Positions 1-8,822 of a DNA stretch of 64,000 bases are shown here, piece after piece; the first letter of the stretch is position 1; each line of letters starts with the position of its first letter. The position numbers were made by a program, and so were the translations under genes. Origin of the DNA: an uncultured bacterium (GTDB taxonomy: Bacteria > Bacillota > Clostridia > Lachnospirales > Lachnospiraceae). The DNA is taken from the NCBI GenBank assembly GCA_947651225.1, contig CANSYK010000010.1, forward strand, positions 1 to 64,000, written 5' to 3'. The notes under the pieces were generated by a model. That model did not search any database. It had not been told where the DNA came from and worked only from the letters and a program-made list of their open reading frames with translations.

Positions 1-452
1 AATCGGTTCAAAGGATTAAATGTAGTTACCAAATAGGGTGGGGAATTCAAGTTTATTCGGCTTGCTGGCACTTCAAGACCTGCAAGTCCAGAAAAAATCA
101 AAGAACTGGAAATGGAAGGTACTCATATTTCGTGGGATGAATTGTCGTGTCTTGGGTATGAAGTGGCAGATACATCGCTGCTTGCGTCAAATGCCTATGT
201 TTTGCTGGTATTGGATTGTTTTTCCTTTTCTAAAACATAGTGTGAGGTGTTTAAAGGAACAGAGAGAACCGTTTTTTTTGACATGCGGGAATTTACTGGC
301 TCTGTTTATGAGCAGATAGAAAATGCGACAGCATTTGTTTTACGGAATATTCGATTGGGTGCTGCAATTGAGGGACTGGTCAGGAAAGAAGCTTATGAGC
401 TTCCCGTGGAAGCGATTCGTGAAATGCATTGTTAATGCGCATTGTCATCTGT
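1..452 (+). pseudogene. Remnant of an AlbA_2/RecG-like ATP-binding transcriptional regulator
   Basis: One reading frame gives fragments typical of the large RecG-like regulators with an AlbA_2 (Schlafen-type) DNA-binding domain and a GHKL ATPase domain: FIRLAGTSRPA, then CEVFKGTERTVF, then VLRNIRLGAAIEGLV and ELPVEAIREM. The frame is broken by TAG at 34-36 and TAG at 238-240. At about 425 it shifts so that the expected continuation IVNAHCH appears in another frame. The N-terminal part lies outside the window and the C-terminal part is lost. The gene is clearly dead; the family assignment is from remembered consensus and is moderately sure. Confidence 0.6.
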
Positions 453-587
453 TTTAGTGAAATGGGGATGCATTGCATCTCCTGTCATATGTCTCCGCAG
501 GAAACATTGGAACAGGCATGTCAGACACATCAGTGCGATTTGGAGGAATTAATTCAAAAATTAGATGAGCATATTAATGGAAAATAG
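453..587 (+). pseudogene. C-terminal fragment of a DUF1858 (redox disulfide) protein
   Basis: The frame reads FSEMGMHCISCH, then ETLEQACQTH, DLEELIQKLDEHINGK and a stop at 585-587. This matches the C-terminal two thirds of the small DUF1858 domain, in which two cysteines form a C-x-x-C pair. An ATG at 462 could start a 41-residue peptide, but there is no good ribosome binding site and the N-terminal beta-strand region is missing. The fragment directly abuts the RecG-like relic, so a deletion has probably fused two formerly separate genes at about 440-450. Confidence 0.55.
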
Positions 588-700
588 TTATTATTGCTAA
601 GGCGGTTAAATACCGAACGAATTTCATGCAGAATAAAATATGCCAGTATGTTTGGAAATAGAGAAAGGGATAAGTAACATATATTGTATTGGACACAGGG

Positions 701-749
701 CAGATACAGGTAGTTTGCAACACAGCAAAGCCGTTTGTATCTGTTTTTT
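701..749 (+). terminator. Intrinsic terminator candidate after the upstream relics
   Basis: An 8-bp stem (CAGATACA at 701-708 with TGTATCTG at 736-743) encloses a second perfect stem (TTTGC/GCAAA) and is followed by six T residues. It probably ended the transcript of the now decayed upstream genes. Confidence 0.5.
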
Positions 750-890
750 GTTTTATCCGGGGTTTTCTGATTTTGGCAGAGGAATTTGTTATAGGAGAAA
801 ATAAATGAATATTTTCCGTTCTGTACGCTTTGCGTACAGGCATGTGCTTTCAAAACTTTCAGATACATCACTGTTGAAAATTGAATAGAC

Positions 891-919
891 TTTACACTCT
901 ACACCAAATCCGCTATAAT
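891..919 (+). promoter_or_regulatory. Sigma-A promoter of the small gene
   Basis: TTTACA (891-896), a 17-bp spacer and a perfect TATAAT (914-919). Transcription would start near 926, about 40 bases ahead of the ATG at 965. Confidence 0.75.
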
Positions 920-964
920 AATTACAACATGTGGACAACGGAATTAACAAAAGGCGGTGATAAC

Positions 965-1171
965 ATGGAGGTGTTAGTAGATATGAATAATGGTGAAATT
1001 ATACAAAGAGGTATTGAAGATTTCAAAAATATTCAACGACATATGTTGATAGCAAAAGAAGAAAATGCCACAAAAACATATGCAAGCTTAAAGGATGATT
1101 ATATCTCTTTAAAAGCATTGTTAAACAGCCTTGGTGTTAACTTAACAGAGATTGACAAAATAAAAGAATAA
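965..1171 (+). CDS. Small hypothetical protein (68 aa)
   Basis: Start chosen at ATG 965, preceded by AAGGCGGTGATAAC; a second in-frame ATG at 983 also has a GGAGGTG ahead of it. The protein is hydrophilic and predicted helical (IEDFKNIQRHM, then KDDYISLKALLNSLG), with no signal peptide, membrane segment or cysteine. I do not recognise a family. It has its own sigma-A promoter and intrinsic terminator inside a 20-bp inverted repeat, so it is a monocistronic unit independent of the neighbouring ribosomal operon. Being real is likely because promoter, ribosome binding site, frame and terminator all line up; function is unknown. Confidence 0.6.
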   Translation: MEVLVDMNNGEIIQRGIEDFKNIQRHMLIAKEENATKTYASLKDDYISLKALLNSLGVNLTEIDKIKE

Positions 1172-1208
1172 CAATACAACAACAGAATAACATATCACTC
1201 CTAAAAGA

Positions 1209-1250
1209 GTGTAAAGTCTATTCAACTTATCAAGGACTTTGCACTTTTTT
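1209..1250 (+). terminator. Intrinsic terminator of the small gene
   Basis: GTGTAAAGTC at 1209-1218 pairs with GACTTTGCAC at 1235-1244 (one mismatch) and is followed by six T residues. The left half of the stem lies inside the right arm of the inverted repeat. Confidence 0.7.
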
Positions 1251-1427
1251 ATTTTAGGAGGATACACCATAAAAGTAAATACTGAAAATAAGGACTTTTC
1301 AATATTTATGAAGGTTTGAGCTGTTATAACAAAAAGAAAAAAGCATAAAAAATTATTTTCGTGATGAAAATGAAGGTGTGGAGAATGAGGTAGTAACAAA
1401 GATTTTGAAAAATATGAAAAAACCCCC

Positions 1428-1456
1428 TTGCAAATACAGGAAAAGTATAGTAGAAT
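1428..1456 (+). promoter_or_regulatory. Main promoter of the S10-spc operon
   Basis: TTGCAA (1428-1433), exactly 17 bp, then TAGAAT (1451-1456). Expected start of transcription is near 1463, which leaves a leader of about 288 bases before rpsJ. The stretch 1251-1427 upstream holds no credible gene. Confidence 0.8.
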
Positions 1457-1462
1457 ACAACT

Positions 1463-1750
1463 TGCTGTGACATTGATAGCGAGGAAGCGTGAGGTTGCTG
1501 CATTTCGGAAACGGGCTGCAGGTTTTCCGTGGAGCGAATGTCAAGTTAGGAAACTGGCGACAAGTCACTGTACAATTTCATATTCTGCCAAAGGGCAGGA
1601 AAAGGGAAGTCTGCTGATTATGTAAACCGAAGTATGACACGCCCGGTTAAGTGTACAGTCACCACTTGTTCCGCTGTAATGAACAGGCATAGGGGAAAAC
1701 CCGTAGATCAGTAATGCCTGCAAAAGTGCGAAAAGGAGGCGGCTTTTTTT
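1463..1750 (+). promoter_or_regulatory. Structured mRNA leader of the S10 operon (probable r-protein autoregulatory element)
   Basis: The leader contains a long-range stem: ACAAGT (1560-1565) and ACTGTACA (1567-1574) pair with TGTACAGT (1652-1659) and ACTTGT (1664-1669). It encloses a CTGCC/GGCAG hairpin at 1585-1598. A further hairpin, CAGGCAT (1684-1690) with ATGCCTG (1714-1720), ends just before the AGGAGG of rpsJ. In other bacteria the S10 leader is controlled by ribosomal protein L4; by analogy this leader may bind L4 or another product of the operon. The structure is seen; the ligand is inferred. Confidence 0.55.
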
Positions 1751-2068
1751 ATGGCAACAAATGTAATGAGGATTACCCTCAAGGCGTATGACCACAATCA
1801 GGTTGATCATGCTGCTGGAAAGATTATTGAGACAGTAAAGAAGACAGGGGCTAAGGTTAGTGGCCCGGTACCTCTTCCAACAAAGAAGGAGGTTGTAACA
1901 ATTCTTCGTGCTGTTCACAAGTACAAAGATTCCAGAGAGCAGTTTGAGCAGAGAACTCACAAAAGATTGATTGATGTGATTGCTCCGACACAGAAGACCA
2001 TTGAAGCATTGACAAAAATGGAAATGCCATCTGGTGTTGCTGTTGTTTTAAAGATGAAGGAAAAATAA
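1751..2068 (+). CDS. rpsJ: 30S ribosomal protein S10
   Basis: 105 residues, the usual length. The sequence [13 protein letters not shown] at the N terminus and the block GPVPLPTKK followed by [17 protein letters not shown] are diagnostic of S10, a head protein of the 30S subunit that also acts as NusE in transcription antitermination. Start at ATG 1751 after AAAAGGAGG; the spacing is slightly long (about 11 bases). It is the first gene of the S10 operon. The following 224-bp gap (2069-2292) is longer than usual and holds weak hairpins but no gene that I can support. Confidence 0.98.
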   Translation: MATNVMRITLKAYDHNQVDHAAGKIIETVKKTGAKVSGPVPLPTKKEVVTILRAVHKYKDSREQFEQRTHKRLIDVIAPTQKTIEALTKMEMPSGVAVVLKMKEK

Positions 2069-2292
2069 TTTAAGGAAAGTCTTAGGGTTTATATATATGC
2101 TGCTTTAATAAAGAAGCTATTCGAGAAAAGATAGCGGTATGTTTTGTATAAGCAGTTCGAGTTTTTGGTTTACGAACTTGCACATTATAGACCATCTAGG
2201 ATGATTTCATGGTTTCAATGCCGTAGAATACTTTTTGGCGGTCAGGATGAGATAATGAAATCCGCTGTAGATTAACAGGAGGTGCATTTAGT

Positions 2293-2976
2293 ATGAAGAA
2301 AGCTATTTTAGCTACGAAGGTTGGTATGACACAGATCTTCAACGAGAATGGAGTTTTGACTCCGGTTACTGTGCTTCAGGCTGGTCCTTGCTATGTTACA
2401 CAGGTAAAAACTGTTGACAATGACGGCTACAGTGCAGTACAGGTTGGTTTTGTTGACAAGAAAGACAAAGTTATCAGCAAAGATGCGACCGGAAGAAAAG
2501 AAGTGAAAAGGATTCATGGTGTAAATAAGCCATTACAGGGACATTTTGCCAAGGCAGGTGTTACTGGTAAAAGATATCTGAAAGAATTTAAATTTGAGAA
2601 CGCAGAAGAGTATACTCTTGGACAGGAAATCAAGGCCGATATTTTTGAAGCCGGAGATAAGATTGATGTCAGCGGTACCACAAAAGGAAAAGGTTTCCAG
2701 GGCGCTATTAAGAGACATGGCCTTCACAGAGGACCTATGGGACATGGTTCCAAGTTCCACAGACATGCTGGTTCCAATGGTGCTTGTTCTGATCCAAGCC
2801 GTGTATTTAAGGGTAAGAAGATGCCTGGCCACATGGGGAATGTGAAAGTGACAATCCAGAATCTTGAGATTGTAAGGGTTGACGCAGAACAGAACTTAAT
2901 CCTTGTAAAGGGTGCTGTGCCAGGACCGAAGAAAGCTTGCGTTATGTTAAAGGAAAGCGTTAAGGCTCATAAATAA
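2293..2976 (+). CDS. rplC: 50S ribosomal protein L3
   Basis: 227 residues, slightly longer than the roughly 210 of many Firmicutes. It starts [15 protein letters not shown] and carries the L3 signature [15 protein letters not shown] with HRGPMGHGS following. L3 binds 23S rRNA near the peptidyl transferase centre and initiates large-subunit assembly. A CAGGAGGTG sequence precedes ATG 2293. The long spacer from rpsJ leaves room for extra regulation, but translation presumably depends on the common operon transcript. Confidence 0.98.
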   Translation: MKKAILATKVGMTQIFNENGVLTPVTVLQAGPCYVTQVKTVDNDGYSAVQVGFVDKKDKVISKDATGRKEVKRIHGVNKPLQGHFAKAGVTGKRYLKEFKFENAEEYTLGQEIKADIFEAGDKIDVSGTTKGKGFQGAIKRHGLHRGPMGHGSKFHRHAGSNGACSDPSRVFKGKKMPGHMGNVKVTIQNLEIVRVDAEQNLILVKGAVPGPKKACVMLKESVKAHK

Positions 2977-3002
2977 TTCTTTTGGAAAGGAGGAACACAC
3001 AG

Positions 3003-3626
3003 ATGGCTAACGTATCTGTTTATAATATGGAAGGCAGCGAAGTTGGAAAGATGGACTTGAATGATGATGTTTTCGCTGCTAAGGTGAATGAACATTTAAT
3101 GCATATGGCTGTTGTATTGCAGCTTGCAAATAAACGTCAGGGTACTCAGAAGGCAAAGACACGTTCGGAAGTGCGTGGAGGCGGTAAGAAGCCTTGGAGG
3201 CAGAAAGGAACTGGTCATGCAAGACAGGGTTCTACCAGAGCGCCTCAGTGGACAGGCGGTGGAGTTGTATTTGCTCCAACACCAAGGGATTATTCTTTTA
3301 AGATGAACCGTAAGGAAAAGGCAGCAGCTATCCGCTCTGCATTGACATCGAGAGTAGATGAACAGAAATTCCTTGTTATGGATTCCCTGAAATTTGATGA
3401 GATTAAGACAAAGAAAATGGTTGGCGTCCTTGATGCATTAAAAGTAAATAAGGCGCTGGTTGTTTTAGATGGCGAGGATAATGCGAATGTTGAACTTTCT
3501 GCAAGAAATATTGAAGGTGTCCGCGTTGTACCATTTAATGCAATTAACGTATACGATATTTTAAAATATGAGACAGTTGTTATTACGAAGAATGCTGTAT
3601 CAAAAATAGAGGAGGTGTACGCATAA
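3003..3626 (+). CDS. rplD: 50S ribosomal protein L4
   Basis: 207 residues. The start is set at ATG 3003, placed after GGAAAGGAGGAACACACAG, rather than at the in-frame upstream candidate 2982. Diagnostic blocks are [20 protein letters not shown] and the following [11 protein letters not shown] loop, which lines the peptide exit tunnel. In Escherichia coli L4 also represses its own operon by binding the S10 leader, which makes the structured leader at 1463-1750 notable. The stop codon overlaps the rplW start by one base, implying translational coupling. Confidence 0.98.
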   Translation: MANVSVYNMEGSEVGKMDLNDDVFAAKVNEHLMHMAVVLQLANKRQGTQKAKTRSEVRGGGKKPWRQKGTGHARQGSTRAPQWTGGGVVFAPTPRDYSFKMNRKEKAAAIRSALTSRVDEQKFLVMDSLKFDEIKTKKMVGVLDALKVNKALVVLDGEDNANVELSARNIEGVRVVPFNAINVYDILKYETVVITKNAVSKIEEVYA

Positions 3627-3925
3627 TGGCAGATTTAAAGTATTATGATATCATTCAGAAGCCAATTATTACAGAAAAATCTATGCTGGCTATGGAAGAC
3701 AAGAAGTATACATTCGATGTACACCCAGATGCAACAAAATCTCAGGTAAAAGAAGCAGTTGAGAAGCTTTTTGAGGGAACGAAGGTTGCAAAGGTCAACA
3801 CGATGAACTTGGAGGGGAAAACCCGCCGCCGTGGCAGAACATTTGGAAAAACTGCTAAGAGGAAAAAGGCAATTGTTCAGTTGACTGAGGACTCTAAAGA
3901 AATCGAGATTTTTGAAGGGCTGTAA
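3626..3925 (+). CDS. rplW: 50S ribosomal protein L23
   Basis: 99 residues, normal length. [12 protein letters not shown] at the N terminus and [16 protein letters not shown] in the middle identify L23, which sits at the tunnel exit and docks trigger factor and SRP. Start ATG 3626 overlaps the rplD stop by one base. The last nine codons (EIEIFEGL and stop) are repeated twice more downstream, in the spacer before rplB, as a 68-69 bp tandem repeat; the extra copies are not translated as part of L23. Confidence 0.97.
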   Translation: MADLKYYDIIQKPIITEKSMLAMEDKKYTFDVHPDATKSQVKEAVEKLFEGTKVAKVNTMNLEGKTRRRGRTFGKTAKRKKAIVQLTEDSKEIEIFEGL

Positions 3926-4062
3926 AGATATTCATTAATGAACAGCTTGGCAAAGCGATTTCTTCAGAGATTGAGATTTTTGAAGGCCTGTAATAATTAT
4001 TCATTAATAAACAGCTTGACAAAACAATCTCTTCTGAAATCGAGATTTTTGAAGATTTATAA
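3899..4062 (+). repeat. Three tandem copies of the rplW 3' end
   Basis: The 27-bp tail of rplW encoding EIEIFEGL and stop (3899-3925) recurs at 3967-3993 and 4036-4062, giving periods of 68 and 69 bp. The intervening 41-42 bp spacers are also alike (ATTCATTAATGAACAGCTTG versus ATTCATTAATAAACAGCTTG). The first spacer contains the perfect palindrome TTCATTAATGAA. The copies have diverged, so the amplification is not recent. Confidence 0.9.
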
Positions 4063-4134
4063 AAGAAAATGCGTGGAAAACCTATCACGTAAATCATTAA
4101 TTATAATGATAGAGTATTGAAAGGAGAATATGTC

Positions 4135-4983
4135 ATGGGAATTAAAACATTTAACCCATATACACCTTCCAGAAGACACATGACAGTGACAGATAAGGCA
4201 GAGATTACAGCTACAAAGCCTGAAAAGTCATTAACCGTGTCATTAAAGAAGAACGCCGGACGTAATGCCCAGGGTAAGATTACGGTAAGACATCGTGGCG
4301 GCGGAAGCAGAAGAAAATACAGACTGATTGATTTTAAGAGAAATAAAGATGGTGTGGAAGGAACTGTTAAAACAATTGAGTATGATCCAAACAGAACAGC
4401 AAATATTGCACTGATTGCATATGCTGATGGAGAAAAGGCTTATATTCTTGCTCCAAATGGTCTGCAGGTTGGACAGAAGATTATGAATGGTCCAACTGCT
4501 GAAATCGAGGTTGGCAATTGTCTTCCACTTGAAAATATTCCGGTTGGTACACAGATTCACAATATTGAGCTTTATCCTGGAAAAGGCGGACAGCTTGTGC
4601 GTGCGGCAGGAAACAGCGCACAGCTTATGGCAAAGGAAGGAAAGTATGCAACACTCAGGCTTCCATCTGGTGAAATGAGAATGGTACCGATTATCTGCCG
4701 TGCTACGATTGGTATTATCGGTAATGGCGAGCATGCCCTTGTTAATATTGGTAAAGCAGGACGTAAGCGCAATATGGGTATCAGACCTACTGTCCGTGGT
4801 TCGGTTATGAACCCTAATGACCATCCACATGGTGGTGGTGAAGGTAAAGCAGGTATCGGCCGTCCGGGTCCATGTACTCCTTGGGGGAAACCTGCTCTTG
4901 GCTTGAAGACACGTAAGAAAAACAAGCAGTCAAATAAGCTGATTGTAAGAAGAAGAGATGGTAAAGCGTTGAACACAAAATAA
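4135..4983 (+). CDS. rplB: 50S ribosomal protein L2
   Basis: 282 residues. The start is ATG 4135 ([13 protein letters not shown]), with AAAGGAG upstream, not the in-frame 4117. The conserved block [17 protein letters not shown] and the C-terminal [18 protein letters not shown], which holds the histidine important for peptidyl transferase and subunit association, are intact. It lies between the triplicated rplW tail and rpsS in the standard operon order. Confidence 0.98.
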   Translation: MGIKTFNPYTPSRRHMTVTDKAEITATKPEKSLTVSLKKNAGRNAQGKITVRHRGGGSRRKYRLIDFKRNKDGVEGTVKTIEYDPNRTANIALIAYADGEKAYILAPNGLQVGQKIMNGPTAEIEVGNCLPLENIPVGTQIHNIELYPGKGGQLVRAAGNSAQLMAKEGKYATLRLPSGEMRMVPIICRATIGIIGNGEHALVNIGKAGRKRNMGIRPTVRGSVMNPNDHPHGGGEGKAGIGRPGPCTPWGKPALGLKTRKKNKQSNKLIVRRRDGKALNTK

Positions 4984-5069
4984 ATCCATATGATGACAAC
5001 GCACAACGCTTTTGGGTTGAATACAAAGTAGGTTAATAGCCGGGGACACCTGGCAGAATGGAGGATACA

Positions 5070-5348
5070 ATGGCACGTTCATTAAAAAAGGGACCTTTTG
5101 CGGATGCAAGCCTTTTGAAAAAGGTAGATGCTGCAGTCGCATCCGATGACAAACAGGTTATTAAGACATGGTCACGTCGTTCCACTATTTTTCCATCATT
5201 TGTTGGACTGACATTTGCAGTACATGATGGAAGAAAGCATGTACCTGTATATGTGACAGAGGACATGGTAGGACACAAGCTTGGTGAGTTTGTAGCGACA
5301 AGAACTTACAGAGGCCATGGAAAAGACGAGAAAAAAGGCAAAAGGTAG
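5070..5348 (+). CDS. rpsS: 30S ribosomal protein S19
   Basis: 92 residues. Start at ATG 5070 (ARSLKKGPF), nine bases after GGAGG; the in-frame ATG at 5058 lies before the ribosome binding site and is rejected. [21 protein letters not shown] and [14 protein letters not shown] are typical of S19, which with S13 forms the head of the 30S subunit near the A site. It is followed by an unusually long 164-bp spacer filled with hairpins. Confidence 0.98.
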   Translation: MARSLKKGPFADASLLKKVDAAVASDDKQVIKTWSRRSTIFPSFVGLTFAVHDGRKHVPVYVTEDMVGHKLGEFVATRTYRGHGKDEKKGKR

Positions 5349-5356
5349 TGCGATAA

Positions 5357-5401
5357 GAATTTCTAATTGCTTACGCCAGTGGGCGTTTCGCAAAGAAATT
5401 C
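5357..5401 (+). repeat. Palindromic repeat with CGCCAGTGG core, inserted between rpsS and rplV
   Basis: Three nested perfect stems: GAATTTCT/AGAAATTC (5357-5364 with 5394-5401), TTGC/GCAA (5367-5370 with 5390-5393) and ACGCC/GGCGT around AGTG. A second element with the same plan, TTGC..GCGCCAGTGGCGC..GCAA, lies at 53221-53251, so this looks like a member of a small dispersed repeat family. Confidence 0.7.
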
Positions 5402-5415
5402 TAAGTATCACACTG

Positions 5416-5440
5416 GAAAAATGCAAAGCCAGCATTTTTC
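5416..5440 (+). promoter_or_regulatory. Perfect stem-loop in the rpsS-rplV spacer
   Basis: GAAAAATGC (5416-5424) pairs exactly with GCATTTTTC (5432-5440) across a 7-base loop, with AAGGATTTTTT after it. It could act as a weak attenuator or processing site inside the operon. There is no second promoter that I can support downstream. Confidence 0.5.
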
Positions 5441-5512
5441 AAGGATTTTTTGTGCTAGCGAAGTTGGCATAGAGTATAAATATATCACTTTTTTGAAAGG
5501 AGGCTTCGACAA

Positions 5513-5902
5513 ATGGCAAAGGGACATAGATCTCAAATTAAGCGAGAGAGAAATGAAAACCAGAAAGACACCAGACCTTCCGCAAAGTTATCTTATGCAA
5601 GGGTTTCTGTTCAGAAGGCTTGTTATGTGTTAGATGCCATCAGAGGCAAGGACGTAGAAACGGCAATCGGTATTTTATCATATAATCCAAGATATGCTTC
5701 CAGCATTATTTTGAAATTATTGCAGTCTGCAATTGCAAATGCAGAGAACAACAATGATATGAATCCGGATGATTTATATATTGAGGAATGTTTTGCAAAT
5801 AAGGGACCGACAATGAAGAGAATCAGACCAAGGGCACAGGGAAGGGCTTATCGTATTGAGAAGAGAATGAGCCACATTACAATCATTCTGAATGAGCGTT
5901 AG
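5513..5902 (+). CDS. rplV: 50S ribosomal protein L22
   Basis: 129 residues. The SYARVSVQKACYVLDAIRGK block near the N terminus and the hairpin GPTMKRIRPRAQGRAYRI, whose beta-loop lines the exit tunnel and is the site of macrolide-resistance changes, are intact. Start ATG 5513 follows GAAAGGAGG. The N terminus carries a short basic extension (AKGHRSQIKRERNENQKD) seen in clostridial L22. Confidence 0.98.
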   Translation: MAKGHRSQIKRERNENQKDTRPSAKLSYARVSVQKACYVLDAIRGKDVETAIGILSYNPRYASSIILKLLQSAIANAENNNDMNPDDLYIEECFANKGPTMKRIRPRAQGRAYRIEKRMSHITIILNER

Positions 5903-5933
5903 TCGTTTGGGTGGTCTATGAAAGGAGATTAAG

Positions 5934-6602
5934 ATGGGACAAAAAGTTAATCCTCATGGTTTAAGGGTCGGCATTATCAGTGACTGGGATTCTAATTGGT
6001 ATGCAGAAGATAAGTTTGCAGACTATCTGGTAGAAGATTACAAAATCAGAGAGTTTGTTAAAAAGAAATTATATAGCGCTGGTATCTCAAAGATTGAAAT
6101 TGAGCGACCTGCTGAGAAAGTAAGAGTTATTATTCATACAGCAAAGCCTGGCTTTGTAATTGGTAAGGGCGGAGCTGAGATTGAGAATTTAAAGAAGGAA
6201 CTGTTAAAGGTACTTGACAGAAAAGTTGCCCTTGATATCAAGATTATGGATATCAAGAATCCTGACAGACATGCACAGCTTGTAGCTGAAAACATTGCCC
6301 AGCAGTTAGAAAACCGTATTTCTTTCCGCCGTGCTATGAAGTCTGCTATGAGCAGAACCTTAAAGACAGGCGCAAAAGGAATCAAGGCAGCATGCTCTGG
6401 ACGTCTTGGCGGTGCAGATATGGCTCGTACAGAGTTTTACAGCGAAGGCACAATTCCTCTTCAGACATTGCGTGCTGATATTGATTATGGTTTCGCAGAG
6501 GCTGATACAACGTATGGTAAAATTGGTGTAAAGGTATGGGTATACAACGGCGAGGTACTTCCAGCCAAGAAGAATGACAAAAAGGAAGGGAGCGATAAAT
6601 AA
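5934..6602 (+). CDS. rpsC: 30S ribosomal protein S3
   Basis: 222 residues. It starts [13 protein letters not shown] and contains the KH-domain GxxG loop in [16 protein letters not shown]3 is at the mRNA entry tunnel and contributes to helicase activity. ATG 5934 is preceded by AAAGGAG. The stop overlaps the rplP start by one base. The short acidic/basic tail NDKKEGSDK is normal for the family. Confidence 0.98.
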   Translation: MGQKVNPHGLRVGIISDWDSNWYAEDKFADYLVEDYKIREFVKKKLYSAGISKIEIERPAEKVRVIIHTAKPGFVIGKGGAEIENLKKELLKVLDRKVALDIKIMDIKNPDRHAQLVAENIAQQLENRISFRRAMKSAMSRTLKTGAKGIKAACSGRLGGADMARTEFYSEGTIPLQTLRADIDYGFAEADTTYGKIGVKVWVYNGEVLPAKKNDKKEGSDK

Positions 6603-7039
6603 TGTTAATGCCAAAGAGAGTAAAACATCGTAAGCAGTTCCGTGGTAGGATGACAGGAAAAGCGCTCAGAGGAAATAAAATCACTTATGGTGAATATGGT
6701 ATTGTAGCTTTAGAGCCGGCCTGGATTAAGTCAAACCAGATTGAGGCTGCCCGTATTGCCATGACACGTCATATTAAGCGTGGTGGTAAAGTCTGGATTA
6801 AAATCTTCCCAGATAAGCCTGTAACAAAAACTCCTGCTGAAACCCGAATGGGTAAAGGTAAAGGTGCTTTAGAATACTGGGTAGCAGTCGTTAAGCCAGG
6901 TCGTGTTATGTTCGAGATTGCTGGCGTTTCCGAAGAGGTTGCCAGAGAAGCATTACGTCTTGCAACACATAAGTTGCCGATTAAGTGTAAAGTCGTATCT
7001 CGTGCAGACTTAGAAGGAGGTGCGGGCAGTGAAGAGTAA
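6602..7039 (+). CDS. rplP: 50S ribosomal protein L16
   Basis: 145 residues. [18 protein letters not shown] at the N terminus and [19 protein letters not shown] are diagnostic. L16 positions the A-site tRNA in the large subunit. ATG 6602 overlaps the rpsC stop; ATG 6608 is an alternative. The 3' end overlaps rpmC by 11 bases, and the AAGGAGGT that serves rpmC lies inside this gene. Confidence 0.98.
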   Translation: MLMPKRVKHRKQFRGRMTGKALRGNKITYGEYGIVALEPAWIKSNQIEAARIAMTRHIKRGGKVWIKIFPDKPVTKTPAETRMGKGKGALEYWVAVVKPGRVMFEIAGVSEEVAREALRLATHKLPIKCKVVSRADLEGGAGSEE

Positions 7040-7229
7040 GCAGTTTATGGAAGAATTAAGAGGGAAATCCGTTGCAGAGTTAAATGAGGATTTAGTTGCA
7101 GCAAAGAAGGAACTTTTCAATTTGAGATTCCAAAACGCAACAAACCAGTTGGACAATACAAGCAGAATCAAAGAAGTTAAGAGAAATATCGCAAGGATTC
7201 AGACAGTACTCGCATCAGCACAGAACTAA
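7029..7229 (+). CDS. rpmC: 50S ribosomal protein L29
   Basis: 66 residues. A GTG start at 7029 is preferred because AAGGAGGT sits eight bases upstream; GTG 7020 overlaps that site. The coiled [32 protein letters not shown] is the L29 hallmark. L29 lies beside L23 at the tunnel exit. Confidence 0.97.
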   Translation: MKSKQFMEELRGKSVAELNEDLVAAKKELFNLRFQNATNQLDNTSRIKEVKRNIARIQTVLASAQN

Positions 7230-7275
7230 TTGATTCAGGTTCGTTTCGGGACAGCACGGAAAGGAGGACACGGAC

Positions 7276-7530
7276 GTGGAGAGAAATCTTAGGAAGACCC
7301 GTGTAGGTAAAGTTGTTAGTGATAAGATGGATAAGACAATCGTTGTTGCAGTAGTAGATAACGTGAAGCATCCACTTTATGGAAAGATCATCAAGAGGAC
7401 TTATAAGTTAAAGGCTCATGATGAAGAAAATACATGTAAGATTGGTGACAGAGTAAGAGTTATGGAGACAAGGCCATTATCCAAGGATAAGAGATGGAGG
7501 CTTGTAGAAGTAATCGAAAGAGCAAAATAA
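7276..7530 (+). CDS. rpsQ: 30S ribosomal protein S17
   Basis: 84 residues with a GTG start at 7276 after [27 protein letters not shown] and [20 protein letters not shown] followed by [13 protein letters not shown] form the OB-fold S17 signature. It is a primary 16S rRNA binder in early 30S assembly. Confidence 0.98.
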   Translation: MERNLRKTRVGKVVSDKMDKTIVVAVVDNVKHPLYGKIIKRTYKLKAHDEENTCKIGDRVRVMETRPLSKDKRWRLVEVIERAK

Positions 7531-7557
7531 TATTTTTTGCGGAATATGGAGGTAATC

Positions 7558-7926
7558 ATGGTACAGCAGGAATCAAGACTTAAAGTGGCTGATAATACAG
7601 GTGCTAAAGAACTTCTTTGTATCAGAGTTATGGGCGGTTCAACAAGAAGATACGCTAATATTGGTGATGTTATTGTTGCTTCGGTCAAAGATGCAACGCC
7701 AGGCGGTGTTGTAAAGAAGGGTGATGTTGTAAAGGCTGTCGTTGTTCGTACGGTAAATAAAACCCGTCGTCCAGATGGTTCATATATCAGATTTGATGAA
7801 AATGCAGCAGTCATTATCCGTGAAGACAAAACGCCAAGGGGAACCCGTATCTTTGGGCCTGTTGCGAGAGAATTGAGAGATAAACATTATATGAAAATCG
7901 TTTCATTAGCACCAGAAGTATTATAA
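7558..7926 (+). CDS. rplN: 50S ribosomal protein L14
   Basis: 122 residues, the standard length, from ATG 7558, which follows TGGAGG; upstream in-frame ATGs give a non-conserved extension. [18 protein letters not shown] and [17 protein letters not shown] are typical. L14 contacts L19 and the 30S subunit at bridge B8 and is the docking site of RsfS. Confidence 0.98.
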   Translation: MVQQESRLKVADNTGAKELLCIRVMGGSTRRYANIGDVIVASVKDATPGGVVKKGDVVKAVVVRTVNKTRRPDGSYIRFDENAAVIIREDKTPRGTRIFGPVARELRDKHYMKIVSLAPEVL

Positions 7927-7938
7927 GGAGGTGTCATT

Positions 7939-8247
7939 GTGGCAACCAGCAAGATTAAAAAAGGCGATATGGTAAAGGTTATCGCAGGTAAAGATAAAGG
8001 TAGGGAAGGCAAGGTAACATCTGTAGTAAAAGGTGGTAAGCTCATTATTGAAGGAATCAATGAGGTTACAAAGCATGTAAAGCCGAGTCAGACAAATCCG
8101 CAGGGCGGAATTGTGAAACAGTCTGCTCCTATCGATGCATCTAACGTAATGTACGTTAGTAAAGGAAAAGCTTCCCGTGTTGGATTTAAAGTAGAAGATG
8201 GAAAAAAAGTTCGTTACGCAAAAGCAACGGGTGAAGTGATTGACTAA
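7939..8247 (+). CDS. rplX: 50S ribosomal protein L24
   Basis: 102 residues with a GTG start at 7939 after AAGGAGG. The KOW motif is seen in [39 protein letters not shown] follows as in other L24. It is one of two assembly initiators of the large subunit. Confidence 0.98.
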   Translation: MATSKIKKGDMVKVIAGKDKGREGKVTSVVKGGKLIIEGINEVTKHVKPSQTNPQGGIVKQSAPIDASNVMYVSKGKASRVGFKVEDGKKVRYAKATGEVID

Positions 8248-8270
8248 TTTCGGAAAGGAGGAATATTACG

Positions 8271-8810
8271 TTGACTCGATTAAAAGAAACTTATCAGAAT
8301 GAAATCGTTGGCGCTATGATGAAAAGGTTTAGTTATAAAAACGTTATGCAGGTGCCTAAGCTTGAAAAAATTGTTGTCAATATGGGTATTGGCGAAGCAA
8401 AAGAAAATTCTAAGATTCTTGATGCAGCTATGGCAGAGTTAGAGATTATTACCGGTCAGAAGGCTGTACCAACGAAGGCAAAGCACTCTATTGCAAACTT
8501 CAAGCTCAGGGAGGGAATGCCAATTGGCTGTAAGGTTACTTTAAGAGGTGACAAGATGTATGAATTTCTGGATCGCCTTGTAAATCTTGCTTTACCTCGT
8601 GTACGTGACTTTAGAGGTGTTAATCCGAATGCATTTGACGGAAGAGGCAATTATGCACTTGGTATCAGGGAGCAGTTGATTTTCCCTGAAATTGAATATG
8701 ACAAAGTAGATAAAATCAGGGGTATGGATGTAATTGTAGTTACAACTGCAAAAACTGACGAAGAGGCTCGTGAGTTATTGGCACAGTTCGGTATGCCTTT
8801 TAAGAAATAA
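8271..8810 (+). CDS. rplE: 50S ribosomal protein L5
   Basis: 179 residues with a rare TTG start at 8271, fixed by GGAAAGGAGG nine to ten bases upstream. Conserved blocks include [29 protein letters not shown] and [14 protein letters not shown]5 binds 5S rRNA in the central protuberance. The TTG start may lower its translation relative to neighbours. Confidence 0.97.
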   Translation: MTRLKETYQNEIVGAMMKRFSYKNVMQVPKLEKIVVNMGIGEAKENSKILDAAMAELEIITGQKAVPTKAKHSIANFKLREGMPIGCKVTLRGDKMYEFLDRLVNLALPRVRDFRGVNPNAFDGRGNYALGIREQLIFPEIEYDKVDKIRGMDVIVVTTAKTDEEARELLAQFGMPFKK

Positions 8811-8822
8811 GGAGGGAATTTC

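Larger units (their letters stand above)
881..1225. repeat. 20-bp perfect inverted repeat flanking a small gene
   Basis: The arm at 881-900 (starting TTGAATAGAC) is the exact reverse complement of 1206-1225. The left arm supplies the -35 box of the small gene; the right arm runs into its terminator. The 345-bp unit therefore looks like a small self-contained cassette. No transposase is present. Confidence 0.75.

Noticed and set aside
554-871. Minus-strand frames between the relics and the first promoter
   Set aside because: AT-rich frame without a ribosome binding site, crossing a terminator; composition is not protein-like.
3626-4062. Extra rplW gene copies
   Set aside because: Only the last nine codons are repeated; there is no second coding body.
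3938-4120. A 60-residue frame in the rplW-rplB spacer
   Set aside because: It is created by the tandem repeats of the rplW tail read in another frame.
4243-5278. Long minus-strand reading frames over rplB and rpsS
   Set aside because: They lie wholly opposite well-conserved ribosomal protein genes and have no ribosome binding site or family resemblance.
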